Positions 1-6,017 of a stretch of 7,099 nucleotides of DNA are shown in pieces. The notes under the pieces were generated by a model. That model saw only the letters and a list, made by a program, of their open reading frames with translations. It did not search any database and had not been told where the DNA came from. This stretch comes from Desulfoprunum sp. Lineage in GTDB: Bacteria > Desulfobacterota > Desulfobulbia > Desulfobulbales > Desulfocapsaceae. The DNA lies in assembly GCA_030696435.1 (NCBI GenBank), contig JAUYSF010000284.1, positions 1 to 7,099 of the forward strand, read 5' to 3'. Numbering within the stretch: the first letter of the stretch is position 1; every line of letters starts with the position of its first letter. A program made the translations under genes and the position numbers.

Positions 1-1
1 A

Positions 2-154
2 TACCGTGAGACGGTGAAGCAGTTTAAGGGAGCCTGCGAAGTTGACGAGGATGATCTTGAAGATGTAGGCACTCTTCCATCACAGCAACCGCAATCCCTG
101 CCGGCAAATGTCGTTCTGTTTCGTCAGAAGAACAGGCAGGAGGTGGCGAAATGA
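2..154 (+). CDS. C-terminal 50 residues of an unrecognised protein (5' end outside window)
   Basis: An open frame enters from the left edge and ends at TGA 152-154, inside an ATGA overlap with the next gene. A start would lie outside the window. The visible tail is hydrophilic: an acidic stretch (EVDEDDLEDVG), then a Gln/Pro-rich linker (PSQQPQSLP), then the basic end NVVLFRQKNRQEVAK. I recognise no domain. The frame is supported by the stop/start coupling, by an AGGAGGTG ribosome binding site (136-143) lying in its last codons and serving the next gene, and by a tail resembling the tails of the next two proteins. The acidic-linker-basic layout suggests a flexible C-terminal extension rather than a folded core. 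Function unknown. Confidence 0.72.
   Translation, partial: YRETVKQFKGACEVDEDDLEDVGTLPSQQPQSLPANVVLFRQKNRQEVAK
136..143 (+). promoter_or_regulatory. Strong Shine-Dalgarno site AGGAGGTG
   Basis: AGGAGGTG lies 7 nt before the ATG at 151, inside the last codons of the upstream gene. It fixes the start of the 126-residue protein and indicates translational coupling through the ATGA overlap. Confidence 0.85.
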
Positions 155-531
155 CCACCATCTCAGAAGAACAGAAGTGGCAGGAGTTGAGACCGGACAT
201 GTATGAGGAGTTGGCCAGGATCAAGGCCGATCAGGAAATGATTGTCGAGGCCCGCAACCGTTTCATGAACGGCAAGGCAACAAAGGAACAGATTTTCCTC
301 GCCCTCAATGCCGCCACGACGAACATGGTCATCTACCGTGAGCTGTACGAGAAGAATATCCGAATAGTGGTCGAACTTTATGAGATCAAGGGGGGACTGG
401 AGAAACTCAAAAAATCCACTAAACAGTTAATAGAGCGAAGAAAAACACGAAAACCAGAGGCCTCTGTCGTGCCACCTCCGAAGAATATCATCTCATTTCC
501 TCTGCAGGGCAGGAAAGAGGTGAGGATATGA
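151..531 (+). CDS. Hypothetical 126-residue helical protein of the small-gene run
   Basis: The start at ATG 151 is fixed by the AGGAGGTG site and the ATGA overlap with the upstream gene. I do not recognise the family. By inspection residues about 5-40 and 44-98 are rich in Glu, Lys, Leu and Ala with few helix breakers, so the protein is probably two or three long helices, perhaps coiled coil. A basic segment follows (KLKKSTKQLIERRKTRK, about 85-101), then a Pro-rich linker (VVPPPK, 106-111) and the tail NIISFPLQGRKEVRI. There is no signal peptide or membrane segment, so it is probably cytoplasmic. The basic helix could contact nucleic acid, but nothing proves this. The tail aligns without gaps to that of the preceding gene. 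The gene ends in another ATGA overlap. A phage, plasmid or integrative-element accessory protein is the most likely class. Confidence 0.82.
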   Translation: MTTISEEQKWQELRPDMYEELARIKADQEMIVEARNRFMNGKATKEQIFLALNAATTNMVIYRELYEKNIRIVVELYEIKGGLEKLKKSTKQLIERRKTRKPEASVVPPPKNIISFPLQGRKEVRI

Positions 532-629
532 ACACTCAAAAACACGGCCATAGCCAAAATGAGATCAAAGGCTCCAAGCATTCGCAGGAATCAAACGTCT
601 ATCTAATTAAAAACAATGGAGAAAAATAA
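528..629 (+). CDS. Small 33-residue protein, coupled at both ends
   Basis: A short frame from ATG 528 to TAA 627-629 fills what would otherwise be a gap between two genes. Its ATG shares ATGA with the upstream stop, and its TAA shares TAATG with the next ATG. GAGGTGAGG directly upstream (517-525) is a good ribosome binding site. The protein is very hydrophilic and His/Asn/Lys/Gln-rich (begins MNTQKHGHSQNE), with no membrane segment and no known domain. It ends in SNVYLIKNNGEK, which resembles the tails of the two preceding proteins. Overlap at both ends plus a ribosome binding site argues that it is translated. It may be a real micro-protein, or a translated linker that mainly carries ribosomes to the next gene. 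Confidence 0.6.
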   Translation: MNTQKHGHSQNEIKGSKHSQESNVYLIKNNGEK

Positions 630-1045
630 TGTTTGCATCTGATGATATGAAATCGACCAACAGGGCAGTGTTTAACGGTGATCAGATTGAATGTATCAAT
701 TTTGACCTTGAAACCCTCGATAACGCAAGAAAAACATGCATGGCGATAAGCAAGACATTGGAGATTATTCAGACCCTACAGACCCGTGTGTCCACGAGAG
801 AAGAACGGTTTTATGGGAACTCCGAAATAGAAGAATTCGCCAATGGCCACTATGTAGTTAGTGGTCTGGCAGCTGCCCTCGTTCTTGTTACAACCGCTAT
901 TTCTAATGCAGAAGAAAACATTGCCGGTTTTTTCGAGGACAACCTGCTTGCCCAAGGGGAAGACCAAAAATCCTACAAATACCTCTATAAACGAGGCCAA
1001 AAGGGTCAGGATCTGGAAAAACTCCCGATGGGCGATTTCTTCTGA
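629..1045 (+). CDS. Hypothetical 138-residue protein with a hydrophobic central helix
   Basis: The start at ATG 629 overlaps the preceding TAA (TAATG) and has GGAG at 618-621, 7 nt upstream. An internal Met at residue 7 (647) is a less likely alternative. No family is recognised. Residues about 27-58 and 63-72 look helical. Residues 75-92 form an uncharged stretch (YVVSGLAAALVLVTTAIS), which could be one membrane helix or the core helix of a bundle; flanking Glu and Asn residues make a buried helix equally plausible. The C-terminal third (104-138) is charged and Lys/Gln/Tyr-rich. There is no signal peptide. Genes 1 to 4 form one translationally coupled unit, so the product probably acts with its neighbours. 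Base composition looks lower in GC than folC or the helicase. Confidence 0.8.
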   Translation: MFASDDMKSTNRAVFNGDQIECINFDLETLDNARKTCMAISKTLEIIQTLQTRVSTREERFYGNSEIEEFANGHYVVSGLAAALVLVTTAISNAEENIAGFFEDNLLAQGEDQKSYKYLYKRGQKGQDLEKLPMGDFF

Positions 1046-1123
1046 TTTTGCGGCCGGGCAAGCCAAGTGAAGCGGACCTGTGGCGCAAAACCATATATGT
1101 GCATTCAGACCAGGAGAATCACA

Positions 1124-1402
1124 ATGAATACCGACAACTCTGGACAGCCTGAAAAAAAGACCGTGGTCTGGCCGAGGCAGTCAATCAGTGAAAAAGCGGT
1201 CGAGGTCCATGGGGCTGCTGTGCGATTGGTCGCCACCCGGACGGCTCTCGAAAAAGCGGGTGTTTCAAATGGCGAAGATGAAAGCATTTCGGCTGCGATC
1301 AGATATCTGGAGGACTACCACGAGATCCTTTCCGGCCTGAGTGAAGAACCTTCAGACCTGGTTAACCTTTGGCTGAAGATCCACCTGCCGGTTTTCGTCT
1401 GA
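1124..1402 (+). CDS. Hypothetical 92-residue protein, last gene of the run
   Basis: I chose ATG 1124 because AGGAG (1112-1116) lies 7 nt upstream. The same frame is open back to an ATG at 1067, but that start lacks a ribosome binding site and would add a Cys- and Arg-containing stretch with no sign of selection. No family is recognised. After a polar N-terminus (1-18), residues about 21-46 and 53-72 look like two amphipathic helices (a region containing EKAVEVHGAAVRLVATRTAL, then SISAAIRYLEDYHEILSGL). The protein ends in a hydrophobic tail, LVNLWLKIHLPVFV, which may pack on a partner or a membrane. It follows the 138-residue gene after 78 nt rather than by overlap. Its stop sits at the base of the first of three hairpins that appear to end the transcript. 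Confidence 0.72.
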   Translation: MNTDNSGQPEKKTVVWPRQSISEKAVEVHGAAVRLVATRTALEKAGVSNGEDESISAAIRYLEDYHEILSGLSEEPSDLVNLWLKIHLPVFV

Positions 1403-1426
1403 GGGTCGGCTTTTCCGACTCTCTTT
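1401..1426 (+). terminator. Hairpin on the stop codon, weak terminator
   Basis: GAGGGTCGG (1401-1409) pairs with CCGACTCTC (1415-1423) around a CTTTT loop, with one G-U pair. The stem begins in the TGA stop of the 92-residue gene. Only TTT follows, so termination alone would be weak; it may instead protect the mRNA 3' end. Confidence 0.5.
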
Positions 1427-1430
1427 CAAG

Positions 1431-1449
1431 TCGCGGGGCGTCCCCGCGA
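1431..1449 (+). repeat. Perfect GC-rich hairpin, 8-bp stem
   Basis: TCGCGGGG (1431-1438) and CCCCGCGA (1442-1449) are perfect complements around a CGT loop. No T-run follows, so it is not itself a terminator. It lies one base from the next stem and could stack on it. Confidence 0.6.
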
Positions 1450-1450
1450 T

Positions 1451-1505
1451 CCGTTGCCCGGCCGGACTTTTCGTCCGCTTCCATTCACCGGGCAACGGGT
1501 TTTTT
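1451..1505 (+). terminator. Branched intrinsic terminator of the small-gene run
   Basis: CCGTTGCCCGG (1451-1461) pairs perfectly with CCGGGCAACGG (1488-1498). A small inner hairpin, CGGAC (1463-1467) with GTCCG (1473-1477), lies in the loop. Six T follow (1500-1505). The stable stem plus U-tract fits Rho-independent termination of the + strand genes. The inner branch is unusual for a plain terminator. Confidence 0.7.
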
Positions 1506-1506
1506 C

Positions 1507-1722
1507 TCGCCACATTGGAGGTCTACAAAAAAGAAAACAGGCTGCCGTTGATGTCGGTGTTTTCCCCAGGGTTGTCACTCAATTGTTACCTGACTCAGAC
1601 CAGTCCGGCACCAACTTAGCCCAGGGCGCTATCCCCATCATTAGGATAACATTCAACCCTTTCAGTCAACATAGTTGTCGATCTAATCAACTGCCTAAAC
1701 ATTCACAATAGCTTCACAAAAG
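1507..1722. other. 216-bp stretch without a recognised gene
   Basis: Between the end of the small-gene run and the tRNA terminator I see no coding frame with a ribosome binding site, no convincing promoter and no strong hairpin. The longest readable pieces are short and lack starts. AACATTCA occurs twice in it, which is too short to mean much. If an integrative element ends near the tRNA, this is where its end, or remnants, would lie. Confidence 0.5.
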
Positions 1723-1764
1723 AAAACGGCCACTTAGAAAATTGATTTCTAAGTGGCCGTTTTT
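1723..1764. terminator. Perfect 18-bp bidirectional terminator after tRNA-Arg
   Basis: Positions 1723-1740 and 1746-1763 are exact complements around a 5-nt loop. The stem has a GGCC-containing core and is flanked by A-runs on the left and T-runs on the right, so it can work in both directions. On the - strand it begins a few bases after the tRNA CCA and should end the tRNA transcript. On the + strand it blocks read-through from the small-gene run. Confidence 0.92.
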
Positions 1765-1766
1765 AC

Positions 1767-1843
1767 TGGTGGACGAGGTGGGATTCGGACCCACGACCTT
1801 CGGCTTCGGAGGCCGACACTCTATCCAGCTGAGCTACCCGTCC
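1767..1843 (-). tRNA. tRNA-Arg, anticodon CCG
   Basis: On the - strand the sequence folds as a full 77-nt cloverleaf. The acceptor stem is GGACGGG with CTCGTCC (one G-U pair). The D-arm starts GCTCAG. The anticodon stem TCGGC/GCCGA encloses the loop CTCCGAA, giving anticodon CCG, which reads Arg codon CGG. The T-arm is GTGGG/CCCAC with loop TCCGAAT. The discriminator is A73 and CCA is encoded (1767-1769). It has its own promoter about 65 nt upstream and a terminator directly after CCA, so it looks like a single-gene transcript. tRNA 3' ends are common integration sites, and the unrecognised small genes lie on that side. Confidence 0.97.
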
Positions 1844-1907
1844 ATTCTTTGCGGAGATAGTATTTCAATCCGGCAGAATTACCCTAAGGCGCTCCCGAAC
1901 CGGCACC

Positions 1908-1935
1908 ATAGTACCATAAAAATTGGCCTTGGCAA
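1908..1935 (-). promoter_or_regulatory. Probable sigma70 promoter of tRNA-Arg
   Basis: Read on the - strand: TTGCCA (-35, 1930-1935), a 16-nt spacer, and TACTAT (-10, 1908-1913). These match consensus at 5/6 and 4/6 positions. Transcription would start near 1901, leaving a leader of about 57 nt before the mature tRNA at 1843, to be removed by processing. Confidence 0.65.
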
Positions 1936-2016
1936 TAATTATTCTCTCCAGCCATTGGTGGAGAAATATCCCAAAAATTGCTGCATCCGGCGGGTAATAA
2001 TAGCACAACTCCTGCT

Positions 2017-2337
2017 TCATTTCTCCTCTTCCGAAGGATCTGCCGCACGAGTGAGCAGATAGTCCTCCCATTCCAGCGGCAGCATGGTCTTCTTCCGATT
2101 ATTGCAGTCCTTGCAACTGGGAACGAGATTCTCCTTCGTGCTCCGACCTCCTCGGGTAAGCGGCACCAGATGGTCCATGGTCAGCTCCTTGTGCGGCACC
2201 TTCTGACCGCAGTAGTGACAGAGCCCCGATGCGGTTTTCCTCTGCCACCATCTGCTCTTGCGCAGCTCACGGGCATTGGCCCTCTCGGTGCGCAACACAT
2301 CTTCATCGACTCCATCAAAACCGAAAAAATCGATCAT
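2017..2337 (-). CDS. Small HNH endonuclease (McrA-like HNH fold)
   Basis: A 106-residue protein made almost wholly of an HNH nuclease domain. Two CxxC pairs (C40/C43 in LCHYCG and C75/C78 in CKDC) fit the structural zinc site of this subfamily. The core is MDHLVPL (D55-H56), N70 in ENLV, and N79 of CNNRKK in the third catalytic position. The family cleaves DNA with one divalent metal at the beta-beta-alpha finger. An N-terminal basic helix (about 16-34, with RWWQRK) may contact DNA. The start at 2337 shares ATGA with the folC stop, so it is translated as the last gene of the helicase-folC unit. It has no recognisable specificity domain. It could be a stand-alone repair or restriction-type nuclease; the target is unknown. 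The catalytic set looks intact. Confidence 0.9.
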   Translation of the reverse strand: MIDFFGFDGVDEDVLRTERANARELRKSRWWQRKTASGLCHYCGQKVPHKELTMDHLVPLTRGGRSTKENLVPSCKDCNNRKKTMLPLEWEDYLLTRAADPSEEEK

Positions 2338-3674
2338 GGGGCCACCAATTCACCACAGAGAATCTTGCGTACTGCCCCAACCAGATAGAGAGAGCCGGCC
2401 ACGACGATGAGGTCTTGGGGACCAGCCATTTTCTCGGCCCTCTGCACGGCCTCGGCAATCTCTGCGACACACAGGGCCTTCGTTTGTTCCACAGGACCAA
2501 GACAGGCCAGGAGTTGTTCCGGAGAGGCAGAGCGCTCGCCCGCGGGCCGCGTCAAAATCAGTGTATCGACAATGGACGCAATATAACTGAGGGCCAGACT
2601 GATATCCTTGTCCGCCATTGCACCCCAGACGCAGATCAGCCTCCGGCCCCTGAATTCGTCCGAAAGGGCTTCCGCCAGATTTTTGACACCATCTGGATTA
2701 TGGGCACCATCGAGGAGATAGTGCCGGCATTCGACCTCGCCGCCCTCGGCTTCAGCCACCGGTCTCCGGGTCTGAGTCTCAAGGCAGAGATACTCCATTC
2801 TTCCCGGCCAGCTTACGGCTTGGAGGCCTTCGCGGATAGCAACAGCATCGCAGCGATAGCCGTATGCCCCCAGGAGGGTGGCCGCCGCTATGGCGACAGC
2901 ACTGTTCTGCCGCTGATACCGCCCCTTCAAGGCACATCTGAGACCGGAGAGGTCACCGGAAATCGGCGGACAGATCCCCTGCCAACGCCAGCCTTCCTGG
3001 CCTTCTTCAGAAAAGTCAAAATTCCGTCCAAGGAGATAGAGCGGCGCCCGACGTTCCCGACAGACCTGTTCGATGACCGCAGCGGCCTCCGGTGCCACGG
3101 CGCTCGAAATCACCGGGACCCGCTCCTTAATAATACCCGCCTTCTCCCCGGCAACGGCGCTCAGCGTCGTGCCGAGGTAGGCCTCATGGTCCATGCTGAT
3201 GCTGGTGATGATCGACACCAGCGGCGTGATCACGTTTGTTGCATCGAGTCTGCCGCCCAGGCCGGTCTCCATGATGGCCAGATCCAGATCACTTTCGGCG
3301 AACCAGAGCAGGGCCAGGGCTGTGCAAAATTCAAAATAGGTGATTTTCTCCGGTTCAAGGATTGTGCGAATTCGCGTGGCAAGACCGCTGAACTCCTCCT
3401 GACTGATAAAGCGATCGCCCATCCGGAAACGCTCCCGCACATCACTCAGGTGGGGCGAGGTATAGAGCCCGACCCGGTAGCCCGCCTTGGCGAGAATCGT
3501 AAAAAGAGTGGCGCTTATCGAGCCCTTGCCGTTGGTGCCGGCTACGTGGACAAACCTGAGAGTTTTTTCCGGACTGCCGACCCGATCCAAAAAGGCCTGC
3601 ATCGAGTCGAGCCCGAGTTTTATCTTGTGGACCTGCAGATCATTGAGATAGGCCAAGGCCTCGTGATAGTTCAT
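2334..3674 (-). CDS. folC: Bifunctional dihydrofolate synthase / folylpolyglutamate synthase
   Basis: FolC joins L-glutamate to dihydropteroate and extends the gamma-glutamyl tail of folates, using ATP, in the cytoplasm. From ATG 3674 it has 446 residues, close to the usual 420-430. It shows the N-terminal YHEALAYL...IKLGL signature, P-loop AGTNGKGS (45-52), TSPHL (72-76), ETGLGGRLDATN (136-147), DHEAYLG...GEKAGIIK (162-183, K178 being the likely carbamylated Lys), PGRMEY (290-295) and DGAHNPDG (322-329) of the Mur-ligase C-domain. The frame is open back to a TTG at 3728 (18 more residues), but family alignment begins at MNYHEA, so I chose ATG. Neither start has a clear ribosome binding site. 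The gene lies 83 nt after the helicase stop and overlaps the HNH gene by ATGA. It looks fully functional. Confidence 0.96.
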   Translation of the reverse strand: MNYHEALAYLNDLQVHKIKLGLDSMQAFLDRVGSPEKTLRFVHVAGTNGKGSISATLFTILAKAGYRVGLYTSPHLSDVRERFRMGDRFISQEEFSGLATRIRTILEPEKITYFEFCTALALLWFAESDLDLAIMETGLGGRLDATNVITPLVSIITSISMDHEAYLGTTLSAVAGEKAGIIKERVPVISSAVAPEAAAVIEQVCRERRAPLYLLGRNFDFSEEGQEGWRWQGICPPISGDLSGLRCALKGRYQRQNSAVAIAAATLLGAYGYRCDAVAIREGLQAVSWPGRMEYLCLETQTRRPVAEAEGGEVECRHYLLDGAHNPDGVKNLAEALSDEFRGRRLICVWGAMADKDISLALSYIASIVDTLILTRPAGERSASPEQLLACLGPVEQTKALCVAEIAEAVQRAEKMAGPQDLIVVAGSLYLVGAVRKILCGELVAP

Positions 3675-3757
3675 AAGAGAATGCCATATGGAGGAGTGAG
3701 ATCTCCGATGGAAGTGCAAGGGGCTCAAGCCTTTTCAGCGCTTCGACCGCAGAATCC

Positions 3758-5947
3758 TTAAAGAATGGTCAGTTTGGCATAGTCAAGGTGCAGGGTCTTC
3801 AGGCCATGCCGGTCAAAAATTACATCGAGAGAGCGTGGGGCCGACAATCTGGTCACTGTCCCTTCACCGAAAAACGGATGGATGACCCTGCTCCCTTTGG
3901 CAAAATCCGTCAAAGCAAGTTGCTGCTTCTTTTCACGGTGCACAGGAGCCTGAACCTGAGGAGCAACCGGGACATAGGCATAATCCTGCCGCCCGCCCCC
4001 CTCCTCGGCCAGTCGTTCATAATAATCGGGCGCCAGTTCCGCCAGAAACGGCGACATGCCGACCCGTTTAAACTGCCGGTCCGGCGTCATCAGCTCTTTG
4101 GGATAACAGAGATACAGGTGCTTTTTTGCCCTCGTTGCCGCCACATAGAGCAGTCGCCTTTCCTCTTCCCACCCTTCGCCCTGGACCGCCGCGGCATGGG
4201 GAAATCGCCCCTCCGCAAGACCAATGACAAACACTGCCTCAAACTCCAGGCCTTTAGCGGAGTGGATCGTCGAGAGAATAAGCCGCTCCCGCTGTCCCCT
4301 CGGGATATGTTGGTCAGTCTCCGGCGGATCGAGGGCGGTATCGTCGATAAAGGACTGCAGGTCCTGGTAGCCGGCCATGATGCTCTTCAATTGATCGAGG
4401 TCCTTCTGGCGTTTCGGGTGGTCATCGGCAAAGAGCTGTTCGAAAATGGGCTGGTAATAGGCCAAAACATTGTCATACAACTCCGCCGGACTGTATCCCT
4501 TATCGCGCAAATCCTCGAAGAGCCCAGTCAGGCGGGCAAAGCCTTCCTGCCAGGTCTTGCCCGCCGCATACTCGGCCAGGGCCTGAAAAGGATCGCCGGA
4601 GCCGGTTATTACCGCGGTGATCTTCTGGGCGGTCTTGGGACCGACCTTGTCGATCTGCAGCAGGATTCGGTGCCAGCTCAGGGTATCACCGGGGTTGGTC
4701 AGCACCCGCATATAGGAAAGGACATCCTTCATATGGGCGGATTCGGTCAGTTTCAGCCCGCCTCGTTTCTCAAAATCAAGGCCCTCCGCCCCAAGTTCAA
4801 GTTCAAGCTTGTAGGAATGAAAACCGGAGCGGAAGAGGACGGCAATCTCCTCGATCTCTATGCCACTTTGCCGCAACTGGCGGATCTTTTTGACCACAAA
4901 GCGGGCCTCATCCCGTTCATCACGACCGGCAAAGAGCAGAGGCCGGTGGCCACCCTCGGTCTTGGAAAACAGGGTTTTGGTATATTTCTCAGCGGCATTG
5001 CGAATAATATCGTTGGTGAACGAGAGGATCGGCTGGGTGGAGCGATAATTCTCTTCGAGTTTAATGATCCGCGTATTCGTAAATATCTTCGGAAAGCGCA
5101 TGATATTAAAAAAATCAGCCCCCCGGAAGGAATAGATCGACTGGGAATCGTCGCCCACCACCATGACATTCTCATGGGTGAAGGCGGTCAGCCGGACAAT
5201 ATCGGCCTGAATGAGATTGGTGTCCTGGTATTCATCCACCATGATGTGGGAGTACCGGTCGGAAATTGCCTTGCGTACCTCGGGCGATTCCTGCAGCAGC
5301 CGCTTCCAGTTCACCAGGAGATCATCATAATCCATGAGACCGTTATCAAACTTAAAATCCCGGTAGTGCTTCTGCAGACTGAGGATGTCATCGAGAAATT
5401 CACTCAAGTGGGCATAGTGCTGATAGACCAGATCATCGATTTCCATCGATTTATTGACGGCCCCACTGATCATGTTGATCAAGGCTCTTTTGGAGGGGAA
5501 TTGCTTGGAGCCGCCGCTCAAACCCAGGGAAGTTTTGAGTAGGTTGATGATGCCTTCGGCATCGGCCCGGTCAATGATAGTAAAGTTTGAGCCGAAGCCG
5601 AGACAGGAACCATAGCGCCTGAGGAGCATATTGGCCGTACCGTGAAAGGTACCGCCGACCACCCGGTTACAGGAATCGTTGAGCAGGCGTCCGGCCCGCC
5701 AGAGCATTTCCTGGGAGGCCTTGCGGGTAAAGGTGAGGAGGAGGATATTCTCGGGGGCGACTCCTTGCTGCATGAGATGGGCGACGCGATAGACCAAGGT
5801 CCTGGTCTTGCCGCTGCCGGCCCCGGCGATGACCAGCACCGGCCCTTCAGTTGTGGTTACCGCCTGGTACTGGGCCTCATTCAGTTCGTCCAGATTAACG
5901 GTCGCGGGTGATACATCTCTGTTTGCAGGGGTCGGTTCATTTTTCAT
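3758..5947 (-). CDS. UvrD/PcrA-type superfamily 1A DNA helicase
   Basis: An ATP-driven 3'-5' helicase of the UvrD/PcrA/Rep family, acting in repair and at stalled or transcription-blocked forks. From ATG 5947 it has 729 residues, the family length. Motifs in order: Q-motif LNEAQYQAV (about 22-30), Walker A AGAGSGKT (41-48), Ia LTFTRKA (71-77), II VDEYQDTN (237-244), III GDDSQSIYSFRGAD (265-278), IV ENYRS (299-303), V STIHSAKGLEFEAVFVIGL (559-577), VI RRLLYVAATRAK (597-608). The C-terminus (685-729, SRVIHPFFGEGTV) resembles the small Tudor-like domain by which PcrA/UvrD binds RNA polymerase. A TTG at 5983 would add 12 residues. Neither start has a ribosome binding site. UvrD versus PcrA cannot be settled here, so no symbol is given. 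First gene of a unit with folC and the HNH gene. Confidence 0.95.
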   Translation of the reverse strand: MKNEPTPANRDVSPATVNLDELNEAQYQAVTTTEGPVLVIAGAGSGKTRTLVYRVAHLMQQGVAPENILLLTFTRKASQEMLWRAGRLLNDSCNRVVGGTFHGTANMLLRRYGSCLGFGSNFTIIDRADAEGIINLLKTSLGLSGGSKQFPSKRALINMISGAVNKSMEIDDLVYQHYAHLSEFLDDILSLQKHYRDFKFDNGLMDYDDLLVNWKRLLQESPEVRKAISDRYSHIMVDEYQDTNLIQADIVRLTAFTHENVMVVGDDSQSIYSFRGADFFNIMRFPKIFTNTRIIKLEENYRSTQPILSFTNDIIRNAAEKYTKTLFSKTEGGHRPLLFAGRDERDEARFVVKKIRQLRQSGIEIEEIAVLFRSGFHSYKLELELGAEGLDFEKRGGLKLTESAHMKDVLSYMRVLTNPGDTLSWHRILLQIDKVGPKTAQKITAVITGSGDPFQALAEYAAGKTWQEGFARLTGLFEDLRDKGYSPAELYDNVLAYYQPIFEQLFADDHPKRQKDLDQLKSIMAGYQDLQSFIDDTALDPPETDQHIPRGQRERLILSTIHSAKGLEFEAVFVIGLAEGRFPHAAAVQGEGWEEERRLLYVAATRAKKHLYLCYPKELMTPDRQFKRVGMSPFLAELAPDYYERLAEEGGGRQDYAYVPVAPQVQAPVHREKKQQLALTDFAKGSRVIHPFFGEGTVTRLSAPRSLDVIFDRHGLKTLHLDYAKLTIL

Positions 5948-5954
5948 GGGCGCT

Positions 5955-5970
5955 ACTGTAACACAGTGTT
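5955..5970. promoter_or_regulatory. Overlapping inverted repeats next to the helicase start
   Basis: ACTGT-AAC-ACAGT (5955-5967) and AACAC-A-GTGTT (5960-5970) are two overlapping inverted repeats beginning 8 nt upstream of the helicase ATG (5947). A repressor there could block helicase expression. On the - strand, TTGCAG and TACAGT with a 17-nt spacer form a poor promoter overlapping the site. Spacing does not match E. coli LexA (CTGT-N8-ACAG). Tentative. Confidence 0.35.
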
Positions 5971-5989
5971 TTCGGCCCTGCAACGTTGG

Positions 5990-6017
5990 TTGACAATATG
6001 CAGAATGCGGGTATAGT
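5990..6017 (+). promoter_or_regulatory. Near-consensus sigma70 promoter for the 132-residue gene
   Basis: TTGACA (-35, 5990-5995), a 16-nt spacer, and TATAGT (-10, 6012-6017) match consensus 6/6 and 5/6. Transcription would start near 6024 and give a leader of about 64 nt before ATG 6088. The leader contains a short CTGAC/GTCAG hairpin around 6036-6052. It is the best promoter in the window. Confidence 0.8.

Noticed and set aside
1451..1499. Integron attC-like site
   Set aside because: The hairpin ends have GTTGCCC/GGGCAAC, which do not match the GTTRRRY/RYYYAAC core, no integron integrase is seen, and a T-run after the stem explains it as a terminator.
1454..1711. Frame of 85 codons on + after the small-gene run
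   Set aside because: It begins inside the terminator hairpin, has no ribosome binding site and a composition unlike a folded protein.
1945..1964. Hairpin TCTCCA/TGGAGA as terminator of the HNH gene
   Set aside because: The stem is only 6 bp and no T-run follows on the - strand.
1742..2062. Frame of 106 codons on + reading VGFGPTTFGFGGRHSIQ
   Set aside because: It runs through the tRNA gene; this peptide is the usual artefact of translating the complement of a tRNA.
2229..3761. Long open frame of 510 codons on the + strand
   Set aside because: It lies wholly opposite folC and the HNH gene, its translation has no recognisable domain and is low in hydrophobic order, and folC on the other strand has every family motif. 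It is an antisense shadow.
3788..5542. Long open frame of 584 codons on the + strand
   Set aside because: It is antisense to the helicase, whose motifs all match. Long antisense frames are expected in moderately GC-rich genes with biased codon use.
5955..5967. LexA (SOS) box upstream of the helicase
   Set aside because: ACTGT-N3-ACAGT has the wrong spacing for CTGT-N8-ACAG, and I cannot match it to other LexA sites I know; kept only as an unspecified inverted repeat.
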